A model generated the notes under the pieces. That model saw nothing but the letters and a program-made list of their open reading frames with translations. It was not told the origin of the DNA and made no database searches. From Panax quinquefolius (taxonomy: Eukaryota; Streptophyta; Magnoliopsida; Apiales; Araliaceae): a DNA stretch of 64,000 nucleotides. Position numbers and translations under genes: made by a program. Below are positions 1-12,033 of the stretch, piece after piece (within the stretch, counting starts at the first letter, position 1; each line of letters begins with the position of its first letter). The stretch is taken from the NCBI GenBank assembly GCA_020205615.1, contig CM035167.1:140816568-140880567 (forward strand). Reading direction: 5' to 3'.

Positions 1-589
1 CAATGCTAGCTCAATTGAGCAGTGAATAAGTGGTCGATCGTTAGTGCGGCCATGATGCTTGGCCAAAGAAGTTGTAAGGCTTTGAACTCTGAGCTCTTAA
101 TTTGTATGCAATAGCACTATACATTATACAGTACACACTTAGCAGTTAGCAGTAGCATTTGGCCCTTTAGACTTTAGTAGCTTTGAAGATATTTAGATTA
201 GAATGGATATTTTTTCTTTTGACCCACCAAGTTCAACTTGTTTATTAATCTGACCCTTTGACTTTACTAACTTATAAATTCTATCCCTATTGAATTTACC
301 TATTAAAAAAAAAATTGAGCATAAGCTTCCCTTGTACTCCATCCGCCCCTTTATACATACACACACACAAGGTGCGGTGCGGTTTCGGTTTTATAGGTGC
401 GGTTTCGGCTAGTAACCAAATCGGAACCATAAATTTGGTTATTCAACAACCTAAAACCACAACATACGCCGGAACCGTTGGTGCGGTTTTAATTGGTGCG
501 GTTTGTGCGGTTTTTGGTGCGATTTCGATTTCAATTTGGTTACTTGCTTAGCCCTAACAGTAACATCTGTACAATATTTTATATTATTT
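1..589. other. Left flank, no gene; degenerate GGTGCGGTTT tract
   Basis: No convincing coding sequence. Positions 368-548 hold several imperfect copies of GGTGCGGTTT together with CGGTTT and AACC(A/G)AA variants on both strands. Such CGGTTT-rich subterminal tracts are typical of plant hAT elements, and the tract ends near 555 with CTTAGCCCTA, which resembles a hAT terminus. No matching left terminus or 8-bp duplication was found, so a hAT remnant is only a guess. A short open frame over the tract is just translated repeat. Confidence 0.4.
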
Positions 590-860
590 AATCAATAATT
601 ATCACAATACAGTTACTCATATTAGTTGATATGATATAATTATTAGATAACATTATTGACAATGTCTATAAAGCTCTGTCGAGGAAAGGGGTTATGTTAT
701 TTAATTGCGCGCCAGTAAGGAGAAATCCTTATTGTAAAGCCCTCTCTTTACTGGAAATGATCTGGTTGTTAATATTATGAATCTAAAATATTAATTGTGA
801 ATAATTATTGAAGAATAAAAAGTGTTGATAATTATTGTGCTGTGGATATTTGTCCAATTT
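590..860 (+). mobile_element. Old Ty3/gypsy LTR fragment, plus orientation
   Basis: The block reading TTATTAGATAACATTATTG, then AATGTCTA, a pyrimidine/AGG-rich stretch and TCCTTATTGTAAAGCC is the reverse complement of a conserved U3 block in the minus-strand LTRs of the cluster (for example 18000-18110, 24780-24910 and 29820-29950). It is more diverged than those copies. No LTR termini are visible, so this is a fragment. Confidence 0.5.
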
Positions 861-1338
861 TTTGTTACAAATAGAGGAAATTAGCATGAGACATTTGTTG
901 AAAGTTTGACATATTTTTTTATGGAACCACAATTATTTTCTCCGCTAAAATATTCATTCAAATATATTATTATAATATTACATTATAATAGTATAATGTG
1001 ATAATATAATAGTATAATTTTATAATTTAAATAGTAATTATTATAATAATATATAATTTCCATCATATGAATAAAAGTAGAGTAAATGTTAACATTTTGA
1101 TTTTGAATTCTTTTTTTCAAAATCTTCACGTACACTAATTATTTTCCAAATTGGTGGGTTGAGAATTCCTCCTAAAATTCATTTTCCAAATTATAGGCCC
1201 TCAACCAATAAGAAAATGTGAGTTAGGCAAGTTAGGCAAAAATATTTGGTAGACGTTCTAAGGCTATCAAACGTAGCACGCCACCTAGAGTCGGTCTTGG
1301 GTTTTCTAAGGCCCAGGGAATAACCTGCTCATTTTAAC
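861..1338. other. AT-rich spacer, nothing recognised
   Basis: AT-rich sequence with ATAATATA-type low-complexity runs at 960-1060 and no coding frame. A short GC-richer stretch at 1260-1320 matches nothing else in the window. The sequence TAACCTGCTCATTTT occurs twice in succession at about 1330-1355, exactly where the tandem duplication begins. Confidence 0.4.
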
Positions 1339-1845
1339 CTGCTCATTTTAAGTCAGAATGAGCTCATTTTTGGACAGGAGGTACTTTATACCATATACTT
1401 TCATGTCCCAAAAGGCCAGAATTTTTCTCATAATTTAAGTGGCCAAATAAACAATTCCCTTAAAGTTTCAGGCAAGAGCATTTTCGAAATTTACAGCTTT
1501 GGCCTCCTTTGCTAAAATCAGTCCACACAAAAATCCACAACACCTTTTCCAGTAATTCCACTTGGATTAGTTAGGTAACTCATAGATCTAACTCTAGGAC
1601 TTGACCACACTCAAAATTCAAAATATAATAGGAGATATGGTCAATTGAATTTCATGTTACGCTTTTCACCAAAATCGATTTTCAACTCTTTGTGATTTCA
1701 TAGAAACTTTCATATTTTCACATACTAACCAACATAACTCATTATAACACTTAATAATACCACGTATACCCATGATTTTCATTAGTCCAATGCTTTTATT
1801 ATGACTTTCTTCATAATCCACGAAATGCATCCTTTTAGTTGAAGA
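1339..1845 (-). mobile_element. LTR-like piece fused to pol (copy A)
   Basis: Begins with TAACCTGCTCATTTTAAGTC and contains the LTR-like phrase CATAATTTAAGTGGCC and the string TCATAGATCTAACTCTAGG. In copy B the same block follows directly on the LTR piece 6061-7395, so the two form one continuous LTR-like segment of about 1.8 kb that replaces the middle of pol. It joins the RT-N linker at about 1846. Confidence 0.5.
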
Positions 1846-2600
1846 AATATTTGAGGGTTTAAGAAATAGGGTTTTTGATCTTGGGTCAATACAAAATTCG
1901 ATTTCACGCCTAAGTAGGCTAAGAAGTCTTCAAGAATACGCCAGAAATTTATTAATAATAGAAATATCATTCAAAATCTGTGACTCTCATCCAAGACTTG
2001 GATAAGACGTTACATCGATACCAACCATGACTTCTATCCCTTAACCCAGATAAGACCTCACAATGATACCTATAAACTTGCCATCTTCATTCACGATGTC
2101 GCCACTGTAAAGTCCGCTTCCGGCAGCATTCCACACAAGGAAGTCAACAACGAAAGGATCGGGGCTCTTTACTTATGGCTTGATATAACAAATGATTAAC
2201 TTTAGGGTTTGGTTACTTTGAATTCAGATAACAAAGTTGGTATAAATATAAAAGCTAACAACCTTATTTAAAAGAATAATGAGTAGTTAATCAATCATTT
2301 TCGAAAAATTACCTCAAAGGCAAGTATTTTCAAAGAGACAATATCGACAGGTAACGTGAAAGTATTTATTTGAAACAACAAGATTAATAAACAGTGGAGG
2401 TAACGAAGGTTCCTACTAACGAAGTTTCAACCAATAAGTCAAAGTTTAACTTCTTCGGAATCAAATTTAAACGTTGAACACAACTAGGTGAAATAAAAGA
2501 GTGGGTAGAACTTGTATTGAATAAAGTATAGACTTCGCATTAATTTATAATTAACTTACCCGTAATAACTTCGTTCGGGTTCTTTTCAAATAAACGCCTC
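1846..2600 (-). pseudogene. Gypsy protease / RT N-terminal remnant, with insert (copy A)
   Basis: Minus-strand remnant of a retropepsin and the linker into reverse transcriptase. The linker (1846-1979) matches that of G4 at 47520-47640. A 190-bp foreign segment (1980-2172) replaces the end of the protease C-terminal extension, and the protease follows at 2173-2600. The active site reads LFNTSST on the minus strand near 2518, where the family has D-T/S-G: the catalytic Asp is Asn and the Gly is Ser, both explicable by G-to-A changes. Several frameshifts break the frame and no functional protease is expected. Confidence 0.65.
1980..2172. mobile_element. Inserted segment 'S-ins' (copy A)
   Basis: Begins GTGACTCTCATCCAAGACTT and continues with TTGGATAAGACG, CACAATGATACCTAT and CCACACAAGGAAGTCAAC. 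It is homologous to 8043-8232, 20433-20569 and 35033-35172 but lies at a different place in pol than the latter two. G4, the most complete pol here, has no such segment. I see no coding potential, and the ends show no clean inverted repeats or target duplication. Confidence 0.55.
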
Positions 2601-3330
2601 GCTTAAATTATCGAGTTTGACTTTTTACTATAGGTACATTCCACCCTTAAGTGCTTCTTCACATTTCTCGATCCATGATTTGAATCATTATTCTCCGATC
2701 CATATCGAATTCGGGTCGACCGCTATGCATGTGGTAATTCAATTCGATGTCGGGTTCTCCCAATTTCATTCCAAAAAGCAAAGTCCATTTCATCTATTTT
2801 GGCTTTATCGATCTGGACGCTTTTTTTCTACACTATCAACGCAGCGTTGTGCGGCTTTTTACCCACGCATCGCCTATTCTCCTTCGCTCGCTTGTTTCTT
2901 CCTTGGTGATCCTTGATTTTTAAATTCTCGATTCCAACTTTAATATCTTACACCCTCGCCAAAGCGTGATTTTGTTCGAGCATCACATATCGGGTAACCC
3001 AATTTTGAATTGTCAGATCCTTTGTTCCGATTAATCGCTTGTCGTTCTTCAACTCCGTTCTTCTAGCTCACGAACACGATTTTGTAATTCTAAGTTTTGA
3101 TCATAAATTTCTTCTAACCAATTCTCCTCAAAGTTCCTCTTCTTCCTCTTCTTCCTCTTCTTCCTCACTTTCACCGCTACCTCGCAGAACTAGCTGGGTG
3201 CAACAATTAGTTCTTCATTCACTACGTGGATATCTCTAATTTGTTCCTCGTCTCGACAATCGCATTAACTCGATTAGTGATTAAAGGTGTCACAACTACC
3301 ACATTCACTCCATGTGAATATTTTCACCGC
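2601..3330 (-). pseudogene. Gag-region remnant with acidic stretch (copy A)
   Basis: This lies between protease and PBS, where gag belongs in a minus-strand gypsy element, but it is not the GPxEFKG-type gag seen in G1-G4. On the minus strand, 3138-3175 encodes a run of Glu (GAA/GAG repeats); the poly-Ser frame on the plus strand over it is its shadow. No zinc knuckle is visible. Frames are broken throughout. It may be a different gag lineage or a 5' leader insert. Confidence 0.4.
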
Positions 3331-3501
3331 CATTTCCAAACACCGCCATAACACAAGGGTTAATTAATATATCAAATATTATCCCTATACTCGACTAACC
3401 ACCAATTAAATACCAAATAAACTTAGGTAGGTCATACTAATGAAGGAATTTCCGCCTCCCTCCTAGTTCTTATCTCACATCTTAGCCAGGATCATATCCC
3501 T

Positions 3502-3515
3502 AAGCTCGATACCAA
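3502..3515 (-). other. Primer-binding site (copy A)
   Basis: AAGCTCGATACCA abuts the LTR terminus. Its reverse complement TGGTATCGAGCTT is the plant initiator-tRNA-Met PBS (family norm TGGTATCAGAGC) with the CAG step lost. Position and orientation show that the element reads on the minus strand with its 5' LTR to the right. Confidence 0.7.
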
Positions 3516-3517
3516 TC

Positions 3518-5974
3518 GTGACGCCCCAAAATTAGGTATACGCCACCCATCTTGGGTCGCCACTTACATGGTACATAAATTCAAATACAACTTATTAATA
3601 TAACTGCTGTGGGTAACAATACGATATAAACCGTGAGTTTGAATACAAATATTGTCTACTAGATATTATACAAACTCAAAAGGAGTCCTCATTACAACTA
3701 TTATCACACTATTTCACGTAATAGTGAGGACTACTAATGCTATCCTCTCGACCATTACTTCGCTCCTCGACTCGTCCCAAATTTATGTTCTCATTTCTCA
3801 AGAGAAAAAGTGAAAGAAAAGGTGAGCTCAACTAGCCCAAGAAGAAATATTACGACTAAGATAATGCGTAATAAATTTATCATTAGCCTTCAATGTTGTT
3901 AAACCGATAAAATACAATAGACAACCAGTTTAATCTGCAAATAATAAGCAATCCATTAAAAGAGTCAAGTAGAGAATAAAGTCTACTATCTTTTAGGTTT
4001 TAAAAGGTTTTCATCAATTTTTATCGCCGAGACTCAATTTTAATAAATAAACCACCACATCTAATCATCCCCGTACTACTGGCCAAGGATTTTCATCAAA
4101 TTATCAATGGTCATGACTATACCGAATCACCCCCGGTCATAATCATACCAAAAACTATCCATCATCGCATTATGTGCCACCGAGGACTTTTGTCACATCA
4201 TTTATATCAAGTCATGATTATACCGAATGATCCCGGTCATAATCATACTAAGTTCATCTACGCACGTAAGCCAAAGATAACATAATATAACATACGAGGA
4301 TGATGACAATGACATAATAATTCAATAAAACAAGTTCAAGAATTATTTAATCCATGAATTATTAACGCCCAAATTGTCAACACGACATCTGCTTTCAGAG
4401 AGTAAAATTCAAGAATGATCGTAAGAATATTTCCATGAAAGATATCGATGAAACGCAAATATCAAGGATATTATACTAATTTCATGGAGTATAGAAGTCA
4501 AAGTTTTAACCAACCGGGTATAATAAAGAATGGAATAACAAAAGAAATCACCACGCACGCAGATTGCAGATAGACAAAGTTATTCCAACATGTAATAATA
4601 ATAACGGAACCAGTCGTGAAATTCACACACGGCTGTGATGTTCCAAATGTAATAATAAAGATGGAACCGCATCCTGTAAAACACATGATAGATATTCCAA
4701 TGTAATGATAAAGATTTTAACCAGTCCTGTAAAACACATGCATGTGATGTTCCAAATGTAATAATAAAGATTTTAACCAGTCCTGTAAAACACATGCATG
4801 TGATGTTCCAACAGAATAATAAAAAAGACGGAACCAAAACACATAATAATGTTCAGGATGTTGTAATAATAGAAGAATGTCACCAAGTATAGGTAAATCA
4901 CAGATATAAAAGTTATTCCAATGTAATAAATAAGAATGGAATAACATAAGGATTTCACCAAGTATAGGATACGCCACATACACAAAGTTATGTATAGGTA
5001 TGTTACTTTTACAAAAGTTATTCCAATGTAATAATAGTGAATGGAATAATGTAAGTTCTCTTCAAGAAGAAAGAATAACACCCTCACCGTAAAAAGAACC
5101 TAATATGTAAGAAGTGAAGTAAAGGTAATACTCTTCTTCTTTCTATAACTTTTCTCTATAGCTTCTCTCTATAATTTCTCTCTAGTAGTTTCAATGAATT
5201 CGTAAGAAAATAATGAAGGAATGAGCTTCTATTTATAGGAAAATGGAATGCATAAGAATTAATCCATGAAACTATCCAGATTGATTTACTTTAATCGATT
5301 TCATCCATATTTAAAGAAAAATCTTTTAAATAAAATATAATATATTCTATTTATATAAAAACATTTTACTATGCAAAACTATGCAATACTATGCAATACT
5401 ATGCAAAACACTATGCAACACTATGCATAATAAAATATAATATATTCTATTTATGTAATAACTTTAATAAAGTATTCTATTTTATATAAAGATGTTTCGC
5501 TTTTATTACGTTAATAATACGTAATAAAACAAAACGCCATTATCGCTATAATAATTCATATTATTAATCGATAATAATGGAATCAAACCGAGTGACTTTC
5601 ACATAAAGATCAATAATCAATACCGGTAGTGCTACTACGCAACCACACGACATCGTATTTTTTACTACCGAGTAGTTCAACAAGAATCAACGGTAAAACT
5701 TCCGCCGTTATTTCAATAAAATATTTTTGTCGTTTTTCAATCCGACAATAATTTCGTTATTAGGGTCCACCAATGATTGAGCAGTGCAGTATTTAATATT
5801 CCCTCGCTAAACCTAATATTCTCCCACCAATCGAATATAATATAACCACTGTGATACTTTGCAAAATTTATAAATACTACCCACAACTATAATATTTATC
5901 TCAAATTCACACCATAATATTAAAAATTATTTCGACAAAATTTAAATCTTTATCGATAAAACTGGGGTCTCACA
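3518..5974 (-). mobile_element. Ty3/gypsy LTR, type A (copy A)
   Basis: About 2.46 kb. The minus-strand termini are TGTGAGACCCC (right, 5' end) and GGGGCGTCAC (left, 3' end). PBS lies at its left and PPT-like DNA at its right, so it has internal sequence on both sides, as expected inside a tandem duplication. A minus-strand TATA box lies at 5229-5238 (CTATTTATAG on plus). Downstream of it in the transcript are a roughly 60-bp repeat array (4560-5050) and short hairpin units (4060-4330). Confidence 0.8.
4560..5050. repeat. Roughly 60-bp minisatellite inside LTR-A (copy A)
   Basis: Units contain ATTCCAATGTAATAATAAAG, then GGAACCAGTC or a variant, then TGTAAAACACATGCATGTGA. Six to eight degenerate units alternate longer and shorter forms. 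The array is in the transcribed part of the LTR, downstream of the TATA box. Overlapping 60-100 aa open frames here are repeat translations, not genes. Confidence 0.7.
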
Positions 5975-7395
5975 ATCTCCCTCCTTATGGAATTTCCTCG
6001 AAATTAGGGTACGCACTGTATGATAAAGAGATGAGGATACCTGAATACCTTTATCGTTAAAAATATTAAATTCATCTTTGCAATCCTACCAAAGATATTC
6101 ATTAACAATTCATCTTTGCACTACGTGCCAAAGATATATAACCGTCAGAAACCAATAATATCGAGACTTAGCTTAATAAGATCACGACCACTAATTATCC
6201 ATGCACCATCGCCAAGGATATTCGTGTTTTCAATTACGGCCATGATTATACCGAATAATCCGTGGTCATAATCATACCAAGTCTATCAATGCACTACTAC
6301 CAAAGATGATTTTTACCACATCCATGAATTAATATTTCATCACGAGACTCATTTCAATAATTAATCCATATCATCGAATCATCCCCGCACTACGTGCCAA
6401 GGATATTCATTAGTATCACGACCACGTAATTATCCATCCATGCACTACTACCAAAGATAATTGTGTATTCATTAAGATCCATCACTACCATAAAATTATC
6501 CACGACAAATTATCCTACTACCAAAGATAATCGTGTGTATTCATTAAGATTAATCACGACCACAAATTATCCATGCACTACTACGGCCAAAGATAATTGT
6601 GTTTTCAATTACTTGATTATGATTATACCGAACAATCCTCGGTCATAATCATACCAAGTCCATCTACGCACTACAGCCATGTATATATGACTTTCAAAAA
6701 AATATAAACATGAGGATAATGATATAAAGAATCAATCAAATGAGATAAAGGATAAATATTAAACATTTATAATATAATTTATCCAGATTCAAGAATATCC
6801 CCATGTTATCAATCACTTAATAATCTTATAATCTAATATCATTAATATTATAACAATATTTTAATCACTTCTTAAATTTATAAACAATTTATCTCAATTG
6901 TTTACGCTTTTACCATATAATGCATTTAATCATTCAAAAATGTCATACTCATAAAATATCATCACCAATTATCAAATCCTCTCAAAAAAAAATATGCATA
7001 TACTCTATATAGGATTCTCTAGCCATAAAATCCTATTTTCAACTTTGTTATTTCACATAACATATTTAACTCATATGTTCAGAATTAAACTATTTTCATG
7101 AAAAATACCAAATTAGTCCCAAAAATATTTCTTTTCTGGGATTTAGCATAATATAGTCCCATAATGAAAATATATTTTTCTCGAATTTTTAAAATTCATT
7201 TACTATTTTTCAAAAATCAATTTCTAATTAATTCCTTAAGAAATTAGCTACCTCAAGTTTAACTCCAAAATTCCCAAATCTTGGCAGGATCTTACACATG
7301 TTAACGTGAGCTTCTAGTTTAAATTTCATGGTCATCTGAGTTATAGAACTCCTAGGTTATAGCGTTTTTTTTTGAAAAACCTAAATATTGAAATA
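5975..7395 (-). mobile_element. PPT, pol tail remnant and LTR piece (copy A)
   Basis: 5975-6060 holds the polypurine tract (minus strand AAGGAGGGAGATTG before the LTR) and a short remnant of the pol 3' end (TCGAAATTAGGGTACG on plus, as in other copies). From about 6061 it passes into LTR interior: hairpin-type repeats with ATCTTTGCA...CAAAGAT and ATCCATGCACTA...AAAGATAAT (6060-6680), then the LTR middle (6780-7395), which matches G5 LTR sequence at 39650-39950. So the pol body has been replaced by LTR DNA. Confidence 0.6.
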
Positions 7396-7905
7396 GTCAT
7401 AACCTGCTCATTTTAAGTCGAATGAGCTCATTTTTGGACAGGAGGTACTTTATACCATATACTTTCATGTCCCAAAAGGCCAGAATTTTTCTCATAATTT
7501 AAGTGGCCGAAACAGTCCCTTAAAGTTTCTGGGCAGTAGCATTTTTCGAAATTTACAGCTTTGGCCTCCTTTGCTAAAAAATTAGTCCACACAAAAATCC
7601 ACAACACCTTTTCCAGTAATTCCACTTGGATTAGTTAGGTAACTCATAGATCTAACTCTAGGACTTGACCACACTCAAAATTCAAAATATAATAGAGATA
7701 TGGTCAATTGAATTTCATGTTACGCTTTTTCACCAAAATCGATTTTCAACTCTTTGTGATTTCTAAGAAACTTTCATGTTTTCACATACTAACCAACATA
7801 ACTCATTATAACACTTAATAATACCACATATACCCATGATTTTCATTAGTCCAATGCTTTTATTATGACTTTCTTCATAATCCACGAAAATGCATCCTTT
7901 TAGTT

Positions 7906-8660
7906 GAAGAAATATTCGAGGGTTTAAGAAATAGGTTTTCAGATCGGGTCAATACAAAATTCGATTTCACGCCTAAGTAGGCTAAGAAGTCTTCAAGAAT
8001 ACGCCAAGAAATTTATTAATAATAGAAATATCATTCAAAATCGTGACTCTCATCCAAGACTGGATAAGACGTTACATTGATACCAACCGTGACTTCTATC
8101 CCTTAACCTAGATAAGACCTCACAATGATACCTATAAACTTGCCATCTTCATTCACGATGTCGCCTACGTAAAGTCCATTTTGCAGGCATCCACACAAGG
8201 AAGTCAACAACGAAAGGATCGGGGCTCTTTACTTATGGCTTCGATATAACAAAGTTGATTAACTTTGTGGTTTGGTTACTTTGAATTCAGATAAAGTTGG
8301 TATAAATATAAAAGCTAACAACCTTACAAAAAGAATAATGAGTAGTTAATCAATCATTTTAAAAATTACCTCAAAGGCAAGTATTTTCAAAGAGACAATA
8401 TCGACAGTAACGTGAAAGTATTTATTTGAAACAACAAGATTAATAAAATGTTGGAGGTAACGAAGGTTCCTACTAACTAAGTTTCAACCAATAAGTCAAA
8501 GTTTAACTTCTTCTAATCAAATTTAAACGTTGAACACAACTAGGTGAAATAAAAGAGTGGGTAGAACTTGTATTGAATAAAGTATAGACTTCAGATTAAT
8601 TTATAATTAACTTACCCGTAATAACTTCGTTCGGGTTTTTCTATTAAACGCCTCGCTTAA
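7906..8660 (-). pseudogene. Gypsy protease / RT N-terminal remnant, with insert (copy B)
   Basis: Equivalent of 1846-2600, in the same order: RT-N linker (to 8042), inserted segment (8043-8232), protease (8233-8660). The active-site region near 8570 has the same Asp-to-Asn and Gly-to-Ser form as copy A, so those changes predate the duplication. Frameshifts fall at partly different places from copy A, often next to CG or CAG/CTG. Confidence 0.62.
8043..8232. mobile_element. Inserted segment 'S-ins' (copy B)
   Basis: Duplicate of 1980-2172 in the same position, so it was present before the tandem duplication. Differences between the two copies cluster around the GC-richer core (CGCCACTGTAAAG against CGCCTACGTAAAG). 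Confidence 0.55.
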
Positions 8661-9400
8661 ATTATCGAAGTTCGACTTTACTATAGGTACATTCCACCCT
8701 TAAGTGCTTCTTCACATTCCCGATCCATGATTTGAATCATTATTCTCGATCCATATCGAATTGGGTTGACCGCTATGCATGTGGTAATTCGAATTCGATG
8801 TGGTTCTCCCAATTGTCATTCAAAAAGCAAAGTCCATTTCATCTATTTTCGCTTTATCGATCTGGACGCTTTTTTCTACACTATCAACGCTACAGTGTGC
8901 CTTTTTACCCATGCATCGCCTATTCTCCTTCGTTCGCTTGTTTCTTCCTTCATTGATCCTTGATTTTAAATTCTCGATTCCAACTTTAATATCTTACACC
9001 CCGCCAAAGCGTGATTTTGTTCGAAAGCATCACATATCGGCAACCCAATTTTGAATTGTTGTATCCCTTTGTTCCACTAATCGCTTGCCGTTCTTCAAAC
9101 CGTTCTTCTAGCTCACGAACACGATTTTGTAATTCTAAGTTTTGATCATAAATTTCTTCTAACCAATTCTCCTCGTGTTCCTCTTCTTCCTCTTCTTCCT
9201 CTTCTTCCTCACTTTCACCGCTACCTCCGCAACTAGCTCGGGTGCAACAATTAGTTCTTCATTCACTACGTGGATATCTCTAATTTGTTCCTCGTCCGAC
9301 AATCGCATTAAACTCGATTAGTGATTAAAGGTGTCACAACGGCCACATTCACTCCATGTGAATATTTTCACCGCCATTTCCAAACACCGCCACAACACAA
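8661..9400 (-). pseudogene. Gag-region remnant with acidic stretch (copy B)
   Basis: Equivalent of 2601-3330, including the Glu-run coding repeat on the minus strand at about 9178-9210. Plus-strand frames of 65-84 aa here are antisense shadows. No capsid or zinc-knuckle motif could be read. Confidence 0.4.
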
Positions 9401-9551
9401 GAGGTTAATTAATATATCAAATATTATCCCTATACTCAATCGACCACCAATTAAATACCAAATAAACTTAGGTAGGTCATACTAGCGAAGGAATTTCCGC
9501 CTCTCTCCTCCTAGTTCTTATCTCACATCTTAGCTGAGGATCATATCCCTA

Positions 9552-9565
9552 AGCTCGATACCAAC
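9552..9565 (-). other. Primer-binding site (copy B)
   Basis: AAGCTCGATACCA directly before the LTR terminus, identical to copy A and carrying the same missing bases compared with the tRNA-Met PBS. Confidence 0.7.
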
Positions 9566-9567
9566 CG

Positions 9568-12033
9568 CGACGCCTCAAAATTAGGTATACGCCACCCATC
9601 TTTGGTCGCCACTTACATGGTACATAAATTCAAATACAACTTACTAATATAACTGCAGTGTACAATACGACATAAACCGTGAATTTGAATACAAATATTG
9701 TCTACTAGATATTATACAAACTCAAAAGGAGTCCTCATTACAACTATTATCACACTATTTCACGTAATAGTGAGGACTACTAATGCTATCCTCTCGACCA
9801 TTACTGCGCTCCCGACTCGTCTCCAATATATGTTCTCATTTCTCAAGAGAAACAATGAAAGAAAGGGTGAGCTCAACTAGCCCAAGAAGAAATATTATGA
9901 CTAAGATAATGCGAATAAATTTATCATTAGCCTTCAACAAATGTTAAACTAATAAAATACAATAGACAACCGGTTTAATCTGCAGCAATGAATAAGCAAT
10001 CCATTAAAAGAGTCAAGTAGAGAATAAAGTCTACTATCTTTTAGGTTTTAAAAGGTTTTCATCAATTTTTATCGCCGAGACCCAAATTTTTAATAAATAA
10101 ACCACCACATCTAATCATCCTCGCACTACGGCCAAGGATTTTCATCAAATTATCAATGGTCATGACTATACCGAATCACCCCCGGTCATAATCATACCAA
10201 AAACTATCCATCATCGCATTATGTGCCACCGAGGACTTTTGTCACATCATTTATATCAAGTCATGATTATACCGAATGATCCTCGGTCATAATCATACTA
10301 AGTTCATCTATGCACGTAACGTAAGCCAAAGATAGCATAATATAACACGAGGATGATGACAATGACATAATAATTCAATAAAACAAGTTCAAGAATTATT
10401 TAATCCATGAATTATTAACGCCCAAATTGTCAACACGACATCGTTTTCGTAGAGTAAAATTCAAGAATGATCGTAAGAATATTTCCATGAAAAGATATTG
10501 GATGAAACGCAAATATCAAGGATATTATACTAATTTCATGGAGTATAAGTCAAAGTTTTAACCAACCGGGTATAATAAAGAATGGAATAACAAAAGAAAT
10601 CACCACGCATGCCAGATTGCAGATGTATGTGTTATTCCAATGTAATAATAATAACGGAACCAGTCGTGAAATTCACACCGATGTGATGTTCCAATGTAAT
10701 AATAAAGATGGAACTGCATCCTGTAAAACACATGATAGGATATTCCAACAGAATGATAAAGGCGGAAACGTGTCCCTGTAAAACACATGCATGTGATGTT
10801 CCAACAGAATAATAAAGATTTTAAACCAGTCCGGTGTAAAACACACATGCATGGATGTTCCAATGAATAATAAAGAGCGGAACCAGTCGGTGTAAAAACA
10901 CATGCATGTGATGTTCCAATGTAATAATAGAAGAATGTCACCAAGTATAGGTAAATCACAGAGACAAAAGTTATTCCAATGTAATAAATAAGAATGGAAT
11001 AACAATAGGATTTCACCAAGTATAGGATATATGCCGATATACATGTGTTATATAGGGTATGTTACTTTTACAAAGTTATTCCAACAAAATAATAGTGAAT
11101 GGAATAATGTAAGTTCTCTTGAAGAAGAAAGAATAACACCCCTTACCGTAAAAAAGAACCGAATATAAGAAGAAGTGAAGTAAAGTAATACTCTTCTTCT
11201 TTCTATAACTTTTCTCTATAGCTTCTCTCTATAATTTCTCTCTCTGAGTTTCAATGAATTCGTAAGAAAATAATGAAGGAATGAGCTTCTATTTATAGGA
11301 AAATGGAATGCATAAGAACTAATCCATGAACTATCCAGTATTGATTTACTTTTAATCTGCGGTCCATATTTAAAGAAAAATCTTTTAAATAAAATATAAT
11401 ATATTCTATTTATATAAAAACATTTTACTATGCAAACACTACGCAATACTATGCAAAACACTATGCAAAACACTATGCAACACTATGCATAATAAAATAT
11501 AATATATTCTATTTATGTAATAACTTTAATAAAGTATTCTTTTTTATATAAAAGATGTTTCGCTTTTATTACGTTAATAATATGTAATAAAACAAAACGT
11601 CATTATCGCTATAATAATTCATATTATTAATCGACAATAATGGAATCAAACCGAAAGTGACTTCTCACATAAAGATCAATAATCAATACCCGTGCTACTA
11701 CGCAACCACACGACACATCGTATTTTTTACTACCGAAAGTAGTTCAACAAAGAACTACAGTAAAACTTCCGCCGTTATTTCAATAAAATATTTTTGTCGT
11801 TTTTCAATCCGATAATAATTTCGCTTGGGGTCCACCAATGATTGAGCCGTTATTTAATATTCCCTCGCTAAACCTAATATTCCCCACCAATCGAATATAA
11901 TATAACCACTTGCATACTTTGCAAAATTTATAAATACTACCCACAACTATAATATTTATCTCAAATTCACACCATAATATTAAAAATTATTTCGACAAAA
12001 TTTAAATCTTTATCGATAAAACTGGGTCTCACA
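9568..12033 (-). mobile_element. Ty3/gypsy LTR, type A (copy B)
   Basis: About 2.47 kb, partner of 3518-5974. The right terminus on minus is TGTGAGACCC; the left reads GAGGCGTCGC. The minus-strand TATA box is at 11289-11298. The ~60-bp repeat array is at 10610-11110. A PPT and a pol-tail scrap follow at 12034-12130. Differences from copy A are mainly small indels. Confidence 0.8.
10610..11110. repeat. Roughly 60-bp minisatellite inside LTR-A (copy B)
   Basis: Same array as 4560-5050, with units built from ATTCCAATGTAATAATAA, GGAACC(A/G)GTC and GTAAAACACATGCATG. Unit number and spacing differ slightly from copy A. Minus-strand frames up to 139 aa span it but are only repeat translations rich in Tyr, Cys and His. 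Confidence 0.7.

Larger units (their letters stand above)
1339..7395 (-). repeat. Tandem duplication, copy A (decayed gypsy element)
   Basis: Copy A matches 7402-12665 block by block at an offset of 6.05-6.06 kb. In plus coordinates the order is: LTR-like piece, RT-N/protease linker, inserted segment, protease, gag region, PBS, LTR, PPT with end of pol, LTR-like piece with hairpin arrays. Both copies have the same rearranged internal structure, so the duplication came after the rearrangement. Most differences between them are 1-4 bp indels. Confidence 0.85.

Noticed and set aside
3039..3239. Poly-Ser protein on the plus strand
   Set aside because: Shadow of a minus-strand Glu run in the gag region; no start context or homology.
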